Source: CAZBUK01 sp964495085 (GTDB taxonomy: Bacteria > Bacteroidota > Ignavibacteria > T3Sed10-11). From it: DNA of 16,657 nucleotides. Below, one piece after another: positions 1 through 7,565 of the stretch. A program made the translations under genes and the position numbers. The notes under the pieces are model-generated. The model saw only the letters and a list, made by a program, of their open reading frames with translations. It had not been told where the DNA came from and made no database searches. The stretch spans positions 1 through 16,657 of the forward strand of contig CAZBUK010000083.1 in assembly GCA_964495085.1 (NCBI GenBank), given 5' to 3'. Each line of letters starts with the position of its first letter. The first letter of the stretch is position 1.

Positions 1-16
1 TTAACCCCGGGACAGA

Positions 17-1105
17 ATGATTTATCGCCTTCGTACGACATTCAAATTCCTGCTTGGACTCGTCCTGACGGTCATACTGCTCTTCGTCGCCTTCCGCGGT
101 ACCGACCTTTCCTCTCTCTGGAACACGCTGAAAAATCTTAAACCCGGATGGGTACTCTCCGCAATTCCTCTCTTGTTGTTGAGCCACTATATCCGCGCAT
201 GGCGCTGGCAGCTCCTCCTCGTCCCGGTGAAGGACCGTATAGGGCGGGGGAATGCGTTCTCAAGCCTCATCATGGGATATATGATCAACAACGTGTTGCC
301 GCGCGCAGGCGAATTGTTCCGGCCGTATGCTCTCGGAAAGGTTGAGAATATCTCGAAAGCATCGACGCTCGGATCGGTCGTCCTCGAACGGCTGATCGAT
401 CTGCTCTCGCTCCTGATCGGACTCGGCATTCTCCTGTTGCTGTTCCGCGGCAGGCTCTCGGATAATTTCCCATGGTGGGAAAATGCAAGCATTATTCTGG
501 GTGTGCTCTGTTTCGTTCTCGTGGCCGTCCTGGTGTTGCTTCTCTACAGGCGGAACCTGGTATTGCGGATCATGCAGTTCGCTCTCTATCCCTTCTCCGA
601 AACGGTAAAGAGGAAAATCGTCGATGTAATGCATTTATTTATAGACGGCATGCTCGTTATCCGTGAGCGCAAAAATATAGGCGCTATCCTTTTGCTGAGT
701 CTCGCTATGTGGGTGTCGTATATATTTATGGCGTACCTGCCCCTGCTCGCGTTCGATATTTCCGGTACAGAACTCAATTTGCTCGCGGGTTTCGTCCTGA
801 CGATCGTTACCTCGTTAAGCGTCCTCATACCTACCCCCGGAGCGACGGGTGCATATCATACATTCACCGTCGAAGCCCTGACCCGTTTGTACGGACTGCA
901 GCGCGAGATCGCGCTCGGGTATGCCACCGTCACTCATGCAGCCGGATATTTCTCTGTTATTATCCTCGGACTTTATTATTTTATCCGATATAATATGAGA
1001 GTCAGGGATGTGCTGAGTCAGAGTGAAGCGGATCAGGAAGTTCCCGGCGCTGAAGAACTCAAGGACGAAAGGGATCAGGTTTCCCGGCGGCAGTATGAGA
1101 ACTAG
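17..1105 (+). CDS. Flippase-like integral membrane protein (LPG synthase TM-region / UPF0104 family)
   Basis: This is a 362-residue polytopic inner-membrane protein of the family related to the membrane half of lysylphosphatidylglycerol synthase (YbhN/UPF0104, flippase-like domain). Family hallmarks are visible: RAWRW at residues 60-64, NNVLPRAGE at 91-99, the VVLERLIDLL segment at 121-130 with its E-R-x-x-D pattern, and PTPGATGAY at 272-280 in a late membrane helix. There is no C-terminal soluble aminoacyl-transferase domain, so it is not a full MprF. Members are thought to move lipids or lipid-linked substrates, but the substrate cannot be read from sequence. The start is fixed because an in-frame stop lies at 2-4 and the ATG at 17 is the first start after it. 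It overlaps the next gene by 11 bases, which suggests coupled translation, and uppP two genes on would fit an envelope-lipid theme. Confidence 0.85.
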   Translation: MIYRLRTTFKFLLGLVLTVILLFVAFRGTDLSSLWNTLKNLKPGWVLSAIPLLLLSHYIRAWRWQLLLVPVKDRIGRGNAFSSLIMGYMINNVLPRAGELFRPYALGKVENISKASTLGSVVLERLIDLLSLLIGLGILLLLFRGRLSDNFPWWENASIILGVLCFVLVAVLVLLLYRRNLVLRIMQFALYPFSETVKRKIVDVMHLFIDGMLVIRERKNIGAILLLSLAMWVSYIFMAYLPLLAFDISGTELNLLAGFVLTIVTSLSVLIPTPGATGAYHTFTVEALTRLYGLQREIALGYATVTHAAGYFSVIILGLYYFIRYNMRVRDVLSQSEADQEVPGAEELKDERDQVSRRQYEN

Positions 1106-1772
1106 TTGCACGATAGCGGTATTTCTCATGGTCTCTTTGCAGACGGTCTCATCCGAACGCGGAAACGACGACCTGTATCGATTCGGTTTTTCCGGAGGCA
1201 TGGGTATCAACGCGCTCAGCATCGGAGATCTTGTTCATTATATCAATGCCGGTTTCGTCGTCGATCCGGCAGACCGGTTGTCCGAGTTCAGCGGCACCGT
1301 TGAATTCTTCGGCGCGGTGGAAGGGTTTATCAATCCTTCTGTGAGTGTCGGCCTTGAATACGGATATATGCTCAACTCATTTTCTCCGCGCGGTTACAGC
1401 GGAATGACGGAGTTCAGTTATTCGGTGCAGGTCCCGAGCATCGTCGCTTATTACGTGCTGTATGGGACAAATTATCACGTAAAAGCGGGGGGAGGGCTCG
1501 GAATAACCCATATCCGGTTCGAACAGAAACTCCCGTTCGATACGAGTACCGAGCTGTTCCGGGGAACGGGGTTCGGAGGGAAATTACACTTCATCGGTCA
1601 AACCCCGTTCGGCGACAATCTCTACGGCTATATCGGCGTCGATTTCAGATTCGGGATCGTCGGTGAAATCAACAATGCACGTGGTGAACCGCTCGCACTA
1701 CCCGAACGTTCGATATCAATGGACTATATTTCGTTCGGACTTAAGTTCGGACTTACCTATTATCTTCACTGA
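1095..1772 (+). CDS. Outer-membrane beta-barrel protein of unknown function
   Basis: This encodes a 225-residue exported protein. The ATG at 1095 is chosen over the upstream in-frame ATG at 1023 because it opens directly into a signal peptide (MRTSCTIAVFLMVSLQTVSS), while the longer form would bury it behind a basic stretch inside the previous gene. The mature part alternates aromatic and hydrophobic residues with polar and glycine residues in short strands. It ends in FGLKFGLTYYLH, typical of small 8- to 10-strand outer-membrane barrels. There are no cysteines in the mature region and no catalytic motif. It lies between the flippase-like gene and uppP, with 9 bases to uppP, so it is probably co-transcribed. 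The barrel class is inferred from composition and strand pattern, and no function is assigned. Confidence 0.7.
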   Translation: MRTSCTIAVFLMVSLQTVSSERGNDDLYRFGFSGGMGINALSIGDLVHYINAGFVVDPADRLSEFSGTVEFFGAVEGFINPSVSVGLEYGYMLNSFSPRGYSGMTEFSYSVQVPSIVAYYVLYGTNYHVKAGGGLGITHIRFEQKLPFDTSTELFRGTGFGGKLHFIGQTPFGDNLYGYIGVDFRFGIVGEINNARGEPLALPERSISMDYISFGLKFGLTYYLH

Positions 1773-1781
1773 CGGAGCGAT

Positions 1782-2597
1782 ATGTCGTTAATCGATGCGT
1801 TGATACTCGGTATTCTACAGGGAATAACGGAATTCTTACCTATCAGCAGCTCCGGTCACCTGGTTCTGGGCCAGGAAATTCTCGGCATCGTACACACGGA
1901 CAGCATCACCTTTGAAGTATTCGTTCATTTCGGAACGTTGCTGAGTATTCTCGCTGTATTTTATAAGGATATCCTGTCGATTGTCCGTGTATTCTTTTCC
2001 GGCGTGGCCGATCCCCGCCGAATCCCTTTGCTCGTGAAGGAGAACGAACATTTCAGGCTTGCTCTATTTATATTGTTCGGATCGCTTCCGGCCGGTATAA
2101 TCGGTGTGACGTTTAAATCCGAAATCGAGCGTACATTTTCCGACGTAAATCTGGTCGGTGTCATGTTGATGGTGACGGGATTCGTTCTATTTCTCACGAG
2201 ATTGGCCAGACCGAAACCCGGTAAACGGGTAGGGTGGATTTCGGCGTTCATTATCGGTTGCGCGCAGGCGTTAGCGATTATGCCGGGAATCTCCCGCGCC
2301 GGAATGACGATCAGTGCCGGTCTGTTTATGGGGATCGACCGGGAACAGGCGGCGCGGTTTTCATTTCTGCTTGCCTTGCCCGCAATTTTCGGGGCGACGC
2401 TGCTGGAAGCTCTCTCGATAGCCGGAGATCCGATAGCTGCCGGAATGTCCGGCAACATTATTATCGGTATGCTCGCGGCGTTCGTTTCCGGCTACCTCGC
2501 CATAAAAACCATCTTCATCGTACTGAAGCGGGATAAGTTCAGTTATTTCTCATTTTACTGTCTGACGATCGGAATTCTCGTAATCATACTCTCATAA
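1782..2597 (+). CDS. uppP: Undecaprenyl-diphosphatase UppP (BacA)
   Basis: This is a 271-residue polytopic membrane phosphatase of the usual family length. UppP dephosphorylates undecaprenyl diphosphate to the monophosphate carrier used in peptidoglycan and surface-polysaccharide synthesis, and it contributes to bacitracin resistance. The first conserved block reads QGITEFLPISSSGHL, with Q13, E17 and the SSSGH at 22-26. The second is MPGISRAGMTIS, with the active-site arginine at residue 172. The GISRSG consensus carries alanine for the second serine here. A GGAG at 1774-1777 serves the ATG. The gene sits 9 bases after the barrel protein and 19 bases before the cyclophilin gene. The assignment is secure on motifs, length and hydrophobicity. 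Confidence 0.96.
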   Translation: MSLIDALILGILQGITEFLPISSSGHLVLGQEILGIVHTDSITFEVFVHFGTLLSILAVFYKDILSIVRVFFSGVADPRRIPLLVKENEHFRLALFILFGSLPAGIIGVTFKSEIERTFSDVNLVGVMLMVTGFVLFLTRLARPKPGKRVGWISAFIIGCAQALAIMPGISRAGMTISAGLFMGIDREQAARFSFLLALPAIFGATLLEALSIAGDPIAAGMSGNIIIGMLAAFVSGYLAIKTIFIVLKRDKFSYFSFYCLTIGILVIILS

Positions 2598-2616
2598 CGT
2601 AACTGAGGAGGAAATA

Positions 2617-3255
2617 ATGCAGCGTTACTCGTATCTCATCGTTATTCTACTGGCAGTTGCCGTTCTCGCAGCTTGTGGACAGCGGGAGGATAATCCTGAT
2701 TCTCGGGCAACCGGGAACGGGAGCGATACATTGCAGGATTCACTTATCAAAGGAGGAGATTCATTGGTAGTCATCGAGACCGCAAAAGGAAAGATTACGG
2801 TAGAGCTCTTTACTGAACAATCGCCGCTGCACGCGGAGAATTTCAAGAAGCTCGTCCGCGAGGGATTTTATAACGGAACTACGTTTCATCGCGTCATTCC
2901 GCAGTTCGTCATTCAGGGGGGAGACCCGAATTCCCGCTCCGAGGATCGAACCCTCCATGGCAGAGGTGGTCCGGGGTACACCGTTCCCGCAGAGATCGGT
3001 ATCGACCATAAGCGTGGTTATCTTGCCGCCGCGCGGCTCGGAGATCAGGTTAATCCGCGGCGTGAATCCAGCGGCAGCCAGTTCTATATCTGTCTGGCAG
3101 ATCTCCCGAATCTCGACGGAGGGTACACCGTCTTCGGACGCGTGGTTGAGGGCATGGACGTGGTGGATCTTATCGCCGCCGTGGAGAGAGATCCTGCGGA
3201 TAATCCGATCGAACGCGTCGAGATGACGAATGTGTCGCTCATGCCGAGAGAATAG
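2617..3255 (+). CDS. Lipoprotein peptidyl-prolyl cis-trans isomerase, cyclophilin type
   Basis: This 212-residue cyclophilin-type isomerase catalyses cis-trans isomerisation of X-Pro bonds, here outside the cytoplasm. The N-terminus is a lipoprotein signal with the lipobox LAAC and cysteine at residue 20, followed by a polar linker to about residue 50. The cyclophilin fold spans about 50-210: FHRVIP at 90-95 with catalytic R92, FVIQGGDP at 97-104 with Q100, SSGSQFYI at 151-158 and LDGGYTVFG at 166-174. The tryptophan that confers cyclosporin sensitivity in eukaryotic cyclophilins is Asn165 by alignment, as is common in bacterial members. A strong GAGGAGG site precedes the ATG. The next gene begins only 4 bases after the stop. 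A role in folding outer-membrane proteins such as the neighbouring barrel is inference. Confidence 0.93.
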   Translation: MQRYSYLIVILLAVAVLAACGQREDNPDSRATGNGSDTLQDSLIKGGDSLVVIETAKGKITVELFTEQSPLHAENFKKLVREGFYNGTTFHRVIPQFVIQGGDPNSRSEDRTLHGRGGPGYTVPAEIGIDHKRGYLAAARLGDQVNPRRESSGSQFYICLADLPNLDGGYTVFGRVVEGMDVVDLIAAVERDPADNPIERVEMTNVSLMPRE

Positions 3256-3259
3256 ATCG

Positions 3260-4741
3260 ATGAAAGACCGCGCCGAGTTCTTCACATCGAGATGGGGAAT
3301 GATATTAGCCGTCGTAGGCATCGCGGTCGGTACGGGCAATATCTGGAGATTTCCCCGGATCGTCGCCCAGAACGACGGCGGTTCCTTCCTCATACCGTGG
3401 GTGGTCTTTCTCTTTATCTGGTCGATCCCGCTCATCATGACGGAAATCGCAATCGGGAAGAAAACGCGGAAGGGAACCGTCGGCGCGATCGCCGAAATAG
3501 CGGGAAGGAAATTCGGCTGGATGGGCGCGTTCGTCGGATTTGTGTCGACCGCGATAATGTTCTATTACGCCGTCGTCGCCGGATGGTGTTTGAAATATCT
3601 CTTCAGCTCGATCAGCGGCTCGCTCATCACGGTCGAAGATCATGCTGGTCTATGGGCTTCCTTCACCGGCAGCTATCAGCCTTTGCTGTTTCATTTTCTG
3701 GCGATGGGTCTCGGAGTATATATCATATACAAGGGTGTGGTTCGGGGCATCGAACGCTGGAACCGGGTGCTTGTTCCCGCCCTGCTCGTCATGCTTCTCG
3801 TACTTGCCCTTCGCGCAGTGACGCTCGAAGGCGCTTACGACGGTCTGGTATACCTGTTCACCCCGGATTTTGAGCGCCTCATCGATTACCGGATCTGGCT
3901 CCAGGCGCTCACCCAGAATGCGTGGGATACCGGCGCAGGGTGGGGATTGATTCTCACCTATGCGATCTATTCCCGTCAGCGGGAGGATATCGCGGTCAAC
4001 GCCGCGCTGACGGGATTCAGCAACAATTCGGTTTCCCTGCTCGCCGCGATCATCGTCTTTGCCACCATATTCGGGATCGCCGGGCATACCGGAATACGCG
4101 AACTCGAAATCGGCTCGGGAAGCACAAATATAGGTATGGCGTTCATCTTCCTTCCCCAGTTGTTCACGCAGATGCCCGGCGGGACCTTCGTGCAAAGTCT
4201 TTTCTCGACCTTGTTCTTCCTCTCGTTGAGTATCGCTGCGGTGAGCTCTCTCATCTCGATGATCGAGCTCGCCGTCCGGGTTTTTATCGATATGGGGTTG
4301 AGGCGCCGGAATGCGATCCTGTTGGTCGGTTCGCTCGGATTTCTGTTCGGTATCCCGTCGGCACTGAGTCTATCGTTTTTTTATAATCAGGACTGGGTAT
4401 GGGGGGTCGCGCTCATGATAAGCGGCGGATTTATCTCCTTCAGCGTCATAAAATTCGGGGCGGACAAATTCCGGCGGGAATTAATAAACGGAGACGGATC
4501 TGACGTACAGGTCGGCAAGTGGTACAACTTTCTCATCACGCTGCTGATCCCCGTCCAGGTGGTCGTTCTGATCGTATGGTGGCTCTACTCATCGACGCAG
4601 TGGGATCCCGAGGGCTGGTGGAATCCGCTCGGCGCAGAGACGCTCGGAACCTGCCTGCTGCAATGGGGGATCATAATCGGGACGTTCGTAGCTCTGAACG
4701 CATGGATGGTCCGTAAAACATTTTCGGCGGCGCACCCATGA
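3260..4741 (+). CDS. Sodium-dependent amino-acid transporter, NSS (SNF) family, MetP-like
   Basis: This 493-residue LeuT-fold symporter couples sodium entry to amino-acid uptake across the inner membrane. The first helix carries the family signature: AVGTGNIWRFP at residues 22-32, followed by the NDGGSFLIPW segment. The ATG at 3260 is preferred because the family N-terminus (MKDRAEFFTSRWG) starts there, and the upstream ATG at 3230 lies inside the cyclophilin gene. The residue matching LeuT Asn21, just before the sodium-site AVG, is isoleucine, so substrate preference may differ from LeuT. The stop overlaps the start of the next tiny gene (ATGA at 4738-4741), whose product resembles MetS. That pairing points to a MetPS-like methionine/alanine importer; the exact substrate is inferred. 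Confidence 0.92.
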   Translation: MKDRAEFFTSRWGMILAVVGIAVGTGNIWRFPRIVAQNDGGSFLIPWVVFLFIWSIPLIMTEIAIGKKTRKGTVGAIAEIAGRKFGWMGAFVGFVSTAIMFYYAVVAGWCLKYLFSSISGSLITVEDHAGLWASFTGSYQPLLFHFLAMGLGVYIIYKGVVRGIERWNRVLVPALLVMLLVLALRAVTLEGAYDGLVYLFTPDFERLIDYRIWLQALTQNAWDTGAGWGLILTYAIYSRQREDIAVNAALTGFSNNSVSLLAAIIVFATIFGIAGHTGIRELEIGSGSTNIGMAFIFLPQLFTQMPGGTFVQSLFSTLFFLSLSIAAVSSLISMIELAVRVFIDMGLRRRNAILLVGSLGFLFGIPSALSLSFFYNQDWVWGVALMISGGFISFSVIKFGADKFRRELINGDGSDVQVGKWYNFLITLLIPVQVVVLIVWWLYSSTQWDPEGWWNPLGAETLGTCLLQWGIIIGTFVALNAWMVRKTFSAAHP

Positions 4742-4872
4742 GCATAGCGACCATTTTGACTATGATCCTCGTTGTCGGCTGCGTATGGGGAGGATTCGTC
4801 TACATCCTCCTCCGCGCGCTCTCATTCGAGCGAAAAAAACAGCATCGACATGAAAAAGAAATCTCAACCTAA
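4738..4872 (+). CDS. metS: MetS-family small subunit of the NSS transporter (44 residues)
   Basis: This 44-residue protein is easily missed by length cut-offs. It begins with the ATG of an ATGA overlap with the transporter stop and ends at a TAA at 4870-4872, inside the holA start region. The product has one membrane helix (SIATILTMILVVGCVWGGFV) and a short basic tail rich in Lys, Arg and His. Single-helix proteins with a W-G-G-F/L turn encoded directly after an NSS transporter are the MetS family. In Corynebacterium glutamicum MetP needs MetS for methionine and alanine uptake. The position, length, helix and WGGF motif all fit. It overlaps holA by 23 bases in a different frame, so the same bases serve both proteins. 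Symbol and substrate are assigned by analogy. Confidence 0.82.
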   Translation: MSIATILTMILVVGCVWGGFVYILLRALSFERKKQHRHEKEIST

Positions 4873-5932
4873 AACCCGCGGCTTATCGATTTCGGACCTG
4901 CAAACCTCCATCGGGCGGGGAGCAGTAGCTCCCGTCTATCTGTTTGCGGGAGGTGAACAGTTTATAGCAGACGAAGCGATCGGTCTCCTGGTGGATTCGG
5001 TTATCACCGCGGAATCGAGGAGTTTCAATCTTGATATTGTTTACGGGAGCGAAGTGCAGTCGCACGAGGTGCTCTCCATCTCGTCGGCGTATCCGATGAT
5101 CGGAGATCGCCGAATGGTTGTCGTCAAGGAATTCGATAAACTTTCCAAGCCGGAACTGCTCACCGAGTACATCAATGCTCCTCTGGATACAACGGTACTG
5201 ATCCTGGTCTCAGAGAAACCCGATTTCCGGAAAAATCCGTTCAGGATATTCGATGATTCGAGCATATTGAATTGTGCGCCTCTCTATGAGAACCAAATCC
5301 CCGCGTGGATAACCGGCCGGATGAGCAGATTGAAGAAACAGATCGCACCTGACGCGGCGACTGCGCTCGCCGGTTATGTCGGAACCTCGCTCCGCCAGAT
5401 CGCCAATGAAATCGAGAAGCTCGATATCTATACCGCCGACAGAAATAAGATCTCTCTCGCCGACGTCAACGCCGTCGTCGGGCAATCGAAAGCTTACAAT
5501 ATATTCGAGCTGCAAAAGGCTATCGGACAGAAGGATGCCGGAACGGCGATCCACATTATCGAGCGGATGATCGAACGGGGCGAATCTCCCGTCATGATCA
5601 TCTCGATGCTGACGCGCTTCTTCATCGGATTGCTGAAGCTCCACGACCTGGTCTCGAGAAACATCGCCCGGATCGAAATGGCGCGGGAAATCGGGGTCAA
5701 TGCGTTCTTCCTCAACGATCATATCGATCACCTCAAGAACCATGCTCCGCAGAGATTTCCCGGGAGATTCCGCGCCTTGCTCGAAGCCGATCTGTTGCTG
5801 AAGAGTACCGGACACGATCCGAGACAGATTCTATCCATTCTCCTCTTCAAACTAATCGACAAAGAGGATTCCCATACGGATGCGTCCGAATTCGTACAGG
5901 TAGTCTCGGCCGGAAACGATTATCCGGTATGA
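4850..5932 (+). CDS. holA: DNA polymerase III subunit delta
   Basis: This 360-residue protein is the delta subunit of the replicative clamp loader, which opens the sliding clamp ring and works with tau/gamma and delta-prime. The N-terminal segment APVYLFAGGEQFIADEA (about 27-43) matches the family's opening PVYLLxGEE-type block. The rest follows the family layout: a central PAWITGRM region, then GTSLRQIANEIEKLDIY and a helical C-terminal collar domain. Length is normal. The ATG at 4850 (MKKKSQ) is chosen because the ATG at 4772 would add a low-complexity serine-rich segment that is simply the metS sequence in another frame. The start lies 23 bases inside metS and the stop overlaps the next ATG by 4 bases, so translation is probably coupled on both sides. 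Replication genes among transporter genes is an incidental operon arrangement. Confidence 0.9.
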   Translation: MKKKSQPKTRGLSISDLQTSIGRGAVAPVYLFAGGEQFIADEAIGLLVDSVITAESRSFNLDIVYGSEVQSHEVLSISSAYPMIGDRRMVVVKEFDKLSKPELLTEYINAPLDTTVLILVSEKPDFRKNPFRIFDDSSILNCAPLYENQIPAWITGRMSRLKKQIAPDAATALAGYVGTSLRQIANEIEKLDIYTADRNKISLADVNAVVGQSKAYNIFELQKAIGQKDAGTAIHIIERMIERGESPVMIISMLTRFFIGLLKLHDLVSRNIARIEMAREIGVNAFFLNDHIDHLKNHAPQRFPGRFRALLEADLLLKSTGHDPRQILSILLFKLIDKEDSHTDASEFVQVVSAGNDYPV

Positions 5933-7470
5933 GCTTCCTCATTCAGTCCGCCGCACCGGATGAATGGCTCCGTTTTCTCTATATGCTCATCGGACTGTTC
6001 TCGTTCGTCGGCGCCGCGGAACTCATCAGAAAGTATTTCCACGTAGAAGCTGCCGTTACCCGTAAACTTGTACATATCCTGGTCGGAATTTTCGTTTTCT
6101 TCGTTCCGCTGATCTTCACGTCTCCGCTTCCTCCCATCCTGATGTCTCTGATATTCATTGTGTTGAATTATTTCTCGGTCCGTTCAAAATTATTCAAGGG
6201 AATGGACAATACGTCCCGGGAGACGTACGGTACGGTATTCTTTCCACTTTCGTTTCTGCTTCTCATACTTCTCTATTGGGAATCGTATCCCTTGATCATA
6301 TCGGCCTCCATATTGATCCTCGGGCTCGGTGATGCTGCCGCTTCCATAGTAGGTACGGGAATGCAAAATCCCACGCCGCTCTCCCTTACGCGCGAGAACA
6401 AGAGTCTCGAGGGGAGCGCGGCGATGATCTCGGTCTCGTTTATCGTTACCGCGGGATGTCTTCTGTTTTTTCCGCAACGCACTCCTGACTCGCATACGTT
6501 GATCGGTTCCGAGGTATTGTTCATGCTCGCCGCAGCCTTTGTCATCGCGGTGGTAGCCGGTGTGGTGGAAGCTCTCTCAACGCGGGGAACGGACAACCTG
6601 ACCGTTCCGCTCACTGCCGGCCTGATGCTTTTTGCAATACTCGAAGGCGGAGAGCCGGTTCTTTCGCGACTCCTGGCCGGATTTCTCGCGGGATGTCTGA
6701 TTTCGTTCGTATCTTTGCGCTTGGGGGTATTATCCCGCAGCGGCGCCGCAGCGACATTCTTGATCGCACTGATCGTTTTCGGTTTCGGAGGCTGGCTTTG
6801 GGCTATACCGATATTGGCTTTTTTTATCCTGTCAAGCCTCCTTTCGAAACTGAAGAGTGTCCGAAGACGGTCAGCCGAGGAACATTTTGAGAAAACAAGC
6901 CGCAGGGACATCGGCCAGGTCCTTGCAAACGGAGGTATTGCCGCACTATGCGTGCTCGGATATCAGTTTTTTGAACACACATTCTGGTTCATTGCTTATA
7001 TCGGAGCTATCGCGGCCGCAACCGCCGACACCTGGGGGACGGAACTCGGAATCGCGTTCGGGGGAAGAGTGCGAAGCGTTGTTTCAATGGACGAAGTGGA
7101 TCCCGGTACGTCGGGCGGAGTCTCGCTTGCCGGCCTGCTCGCCGGAACGGCGGGCGGAGCGATTATCGGTTTCACCGGGTCGGGATTCTTTATCGCCCAA
7201 CCGGGTGCCGCCCCCAGCCTATCGCTTCTCATCGCGGTAGGCATCGTGTCTGGATTTTCGGGCAGTCTGATCGACAGTTACATCGGAGCACTCTGGCAGG
7301 TACGGTACACCTGTGGGGAGTGCGGCATAAACACAGAGCGAAGGGAACATTGCGGCTCGATGACAAACCGCAGCGGCGGAATACCCTGGATGAATAACGA
7401 TTGGGTCAACGTCTTTTGCACGGCGGCAGGCGGTCTGACAGCCGTTTTCATTTTCCTCGGACTTACCTGA
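5929..7470 (+). CDS. Fusion of phytol/dolichol kinase-like domain with DUF92 (phytyl-phosphate kinase-like) domain
   Basis: This 513-residue polytopic membrane protein appears to join two families. Residues 1 to about 235 resemble the CTP-dependent polyprenol kinase group (VTE5 phytol kinase, SEC59 dolichol kinase): RKLVHI at 45-50, GDAAAS at 134-139, KSLEGS at 158-163 and VEALSTRGTDNLTVP at 213-227. Residues from about 255 to 513 match DUF92: LGVLSRSGAAAT at 265-276, RRDIGQVLANGG at 325-336, ADTWGTELG at 366-374 and GTSGGVSLAGLLAG at 393-406. A Cys-rich loop (C462, C465, C475) precedes the final helix. In plants and cyanobacteria VTE5 makes phytyl phosphate and the DUF92 protein VTE6 makes the diphosphate, so this protein could do both steps on a prenol. 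The real alcohol substrate is unknown. It starts in a 4-base overlap with holA and closes the first gene run. Confidence 0.82.
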   Translation: MSFLIQSAAPDEWLRFLYMLIGLFSFVGAAELIRKYFHVEAAVTRKLVHILVGIFVFFVPLIFTSPLPPILMSLIFIVLNYFSVRSKLFKGMDNTSRETYGTVFFPLSFLLLILLYWESYPLIISASILILGLGDAAASIVGTGMQNPTPLSLTRENKSLEGSAAMISVSFIVTAGCLLFFPQRTPDSHTLIGSEVLFMLAAAFVIAVVAGVVEALSTRGTDNLTVPLTAGLMLFAILEGGEPVLSRLLAGFLAGCLISFVSLRLGVLSRSGAAATFLIALIVFGFGGWLWAIPILAFFILSSLLSKLKSVRRRSAEEHFEKTSRRDIGQVLANGGIAALCVLGYQFFEHTFWFIAYIGAIAAATADTWGTELGIAFGGRVRSVVSMDEVDPGTSGGVSLAGLLAGTAGGAIIGFTGSGFFIAQPGAAPSLSLLIAVGIVSGFSGSLIDSYIGALWQVRYTCGECGINTERREHCGSMTNRSGGIPWMNNDWVNVFCTAAGGLTAVFIFLGLT

Positions 7471-7472
7471 TC

Positions 7473-7501
7473 TTGCTATTTGTCAATATTTTCTTTTTAA
7501 T
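7473..7501 (+). promoter_or_regulatory. Possible sigma70-type promoter for the 7566 gene
   Basis: TTGCTA at 7473-7478 and TTTAAT at 7496-7501 are separated by 17 bases in an AT-rich gap just after the first gene run. This would place transcription start near 7508. It is the first gap of any size after about 7.4 kb of overlapping genes, which supports a new transcription unit. The call rests on sequence match alone. Confidence 0.4.
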
Positions 7502-7514
7502 GATACGAAAAATC

Positions 7515-7533
7515 TTTTCCCGCTTCGGGAAAA
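7515..7533 (+). promoter_or_regulatory. Hairpin in the 5' leader of the 7566 gene
   Basis: TTTTCCCG at 7515-7522 and CGGGAAAA at 7526-7533 form an 8-bp perfect stem with a CTT loop. There is no T-tract after it on the plus strand, so it is not a standard terminator for the upstream operon. It lies between the proposed start of transcription and the ribosome-binding site AAGGAG at 7552-7557. It may stabilise the leader or mark a weak end of the upstream transcript. Confidence 0.4.
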
Positions 7534-7565
7534 TCGCCCGGTAACGGTAGGAAGGAGATCGTCAT

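Noticed and set aside
2761..3438. 225-residue minus-strand frame
   Set aside because: It lies opposite the cyclophilin and transporter genes, whose products are clear, and shows no recognisable domain or ribosome site.
3650..4195. 181-residue minus-strand frame
   Set aside because: It is antisense to the sodium symporter gene, with charged low-complexity content typical of a shadow frame.
7515..7533. Intrinsic terminator for the first operon
   Set aside because: The stem is good but no T-tract follows on the plus strand, so it is listed only as a leader hairpin.
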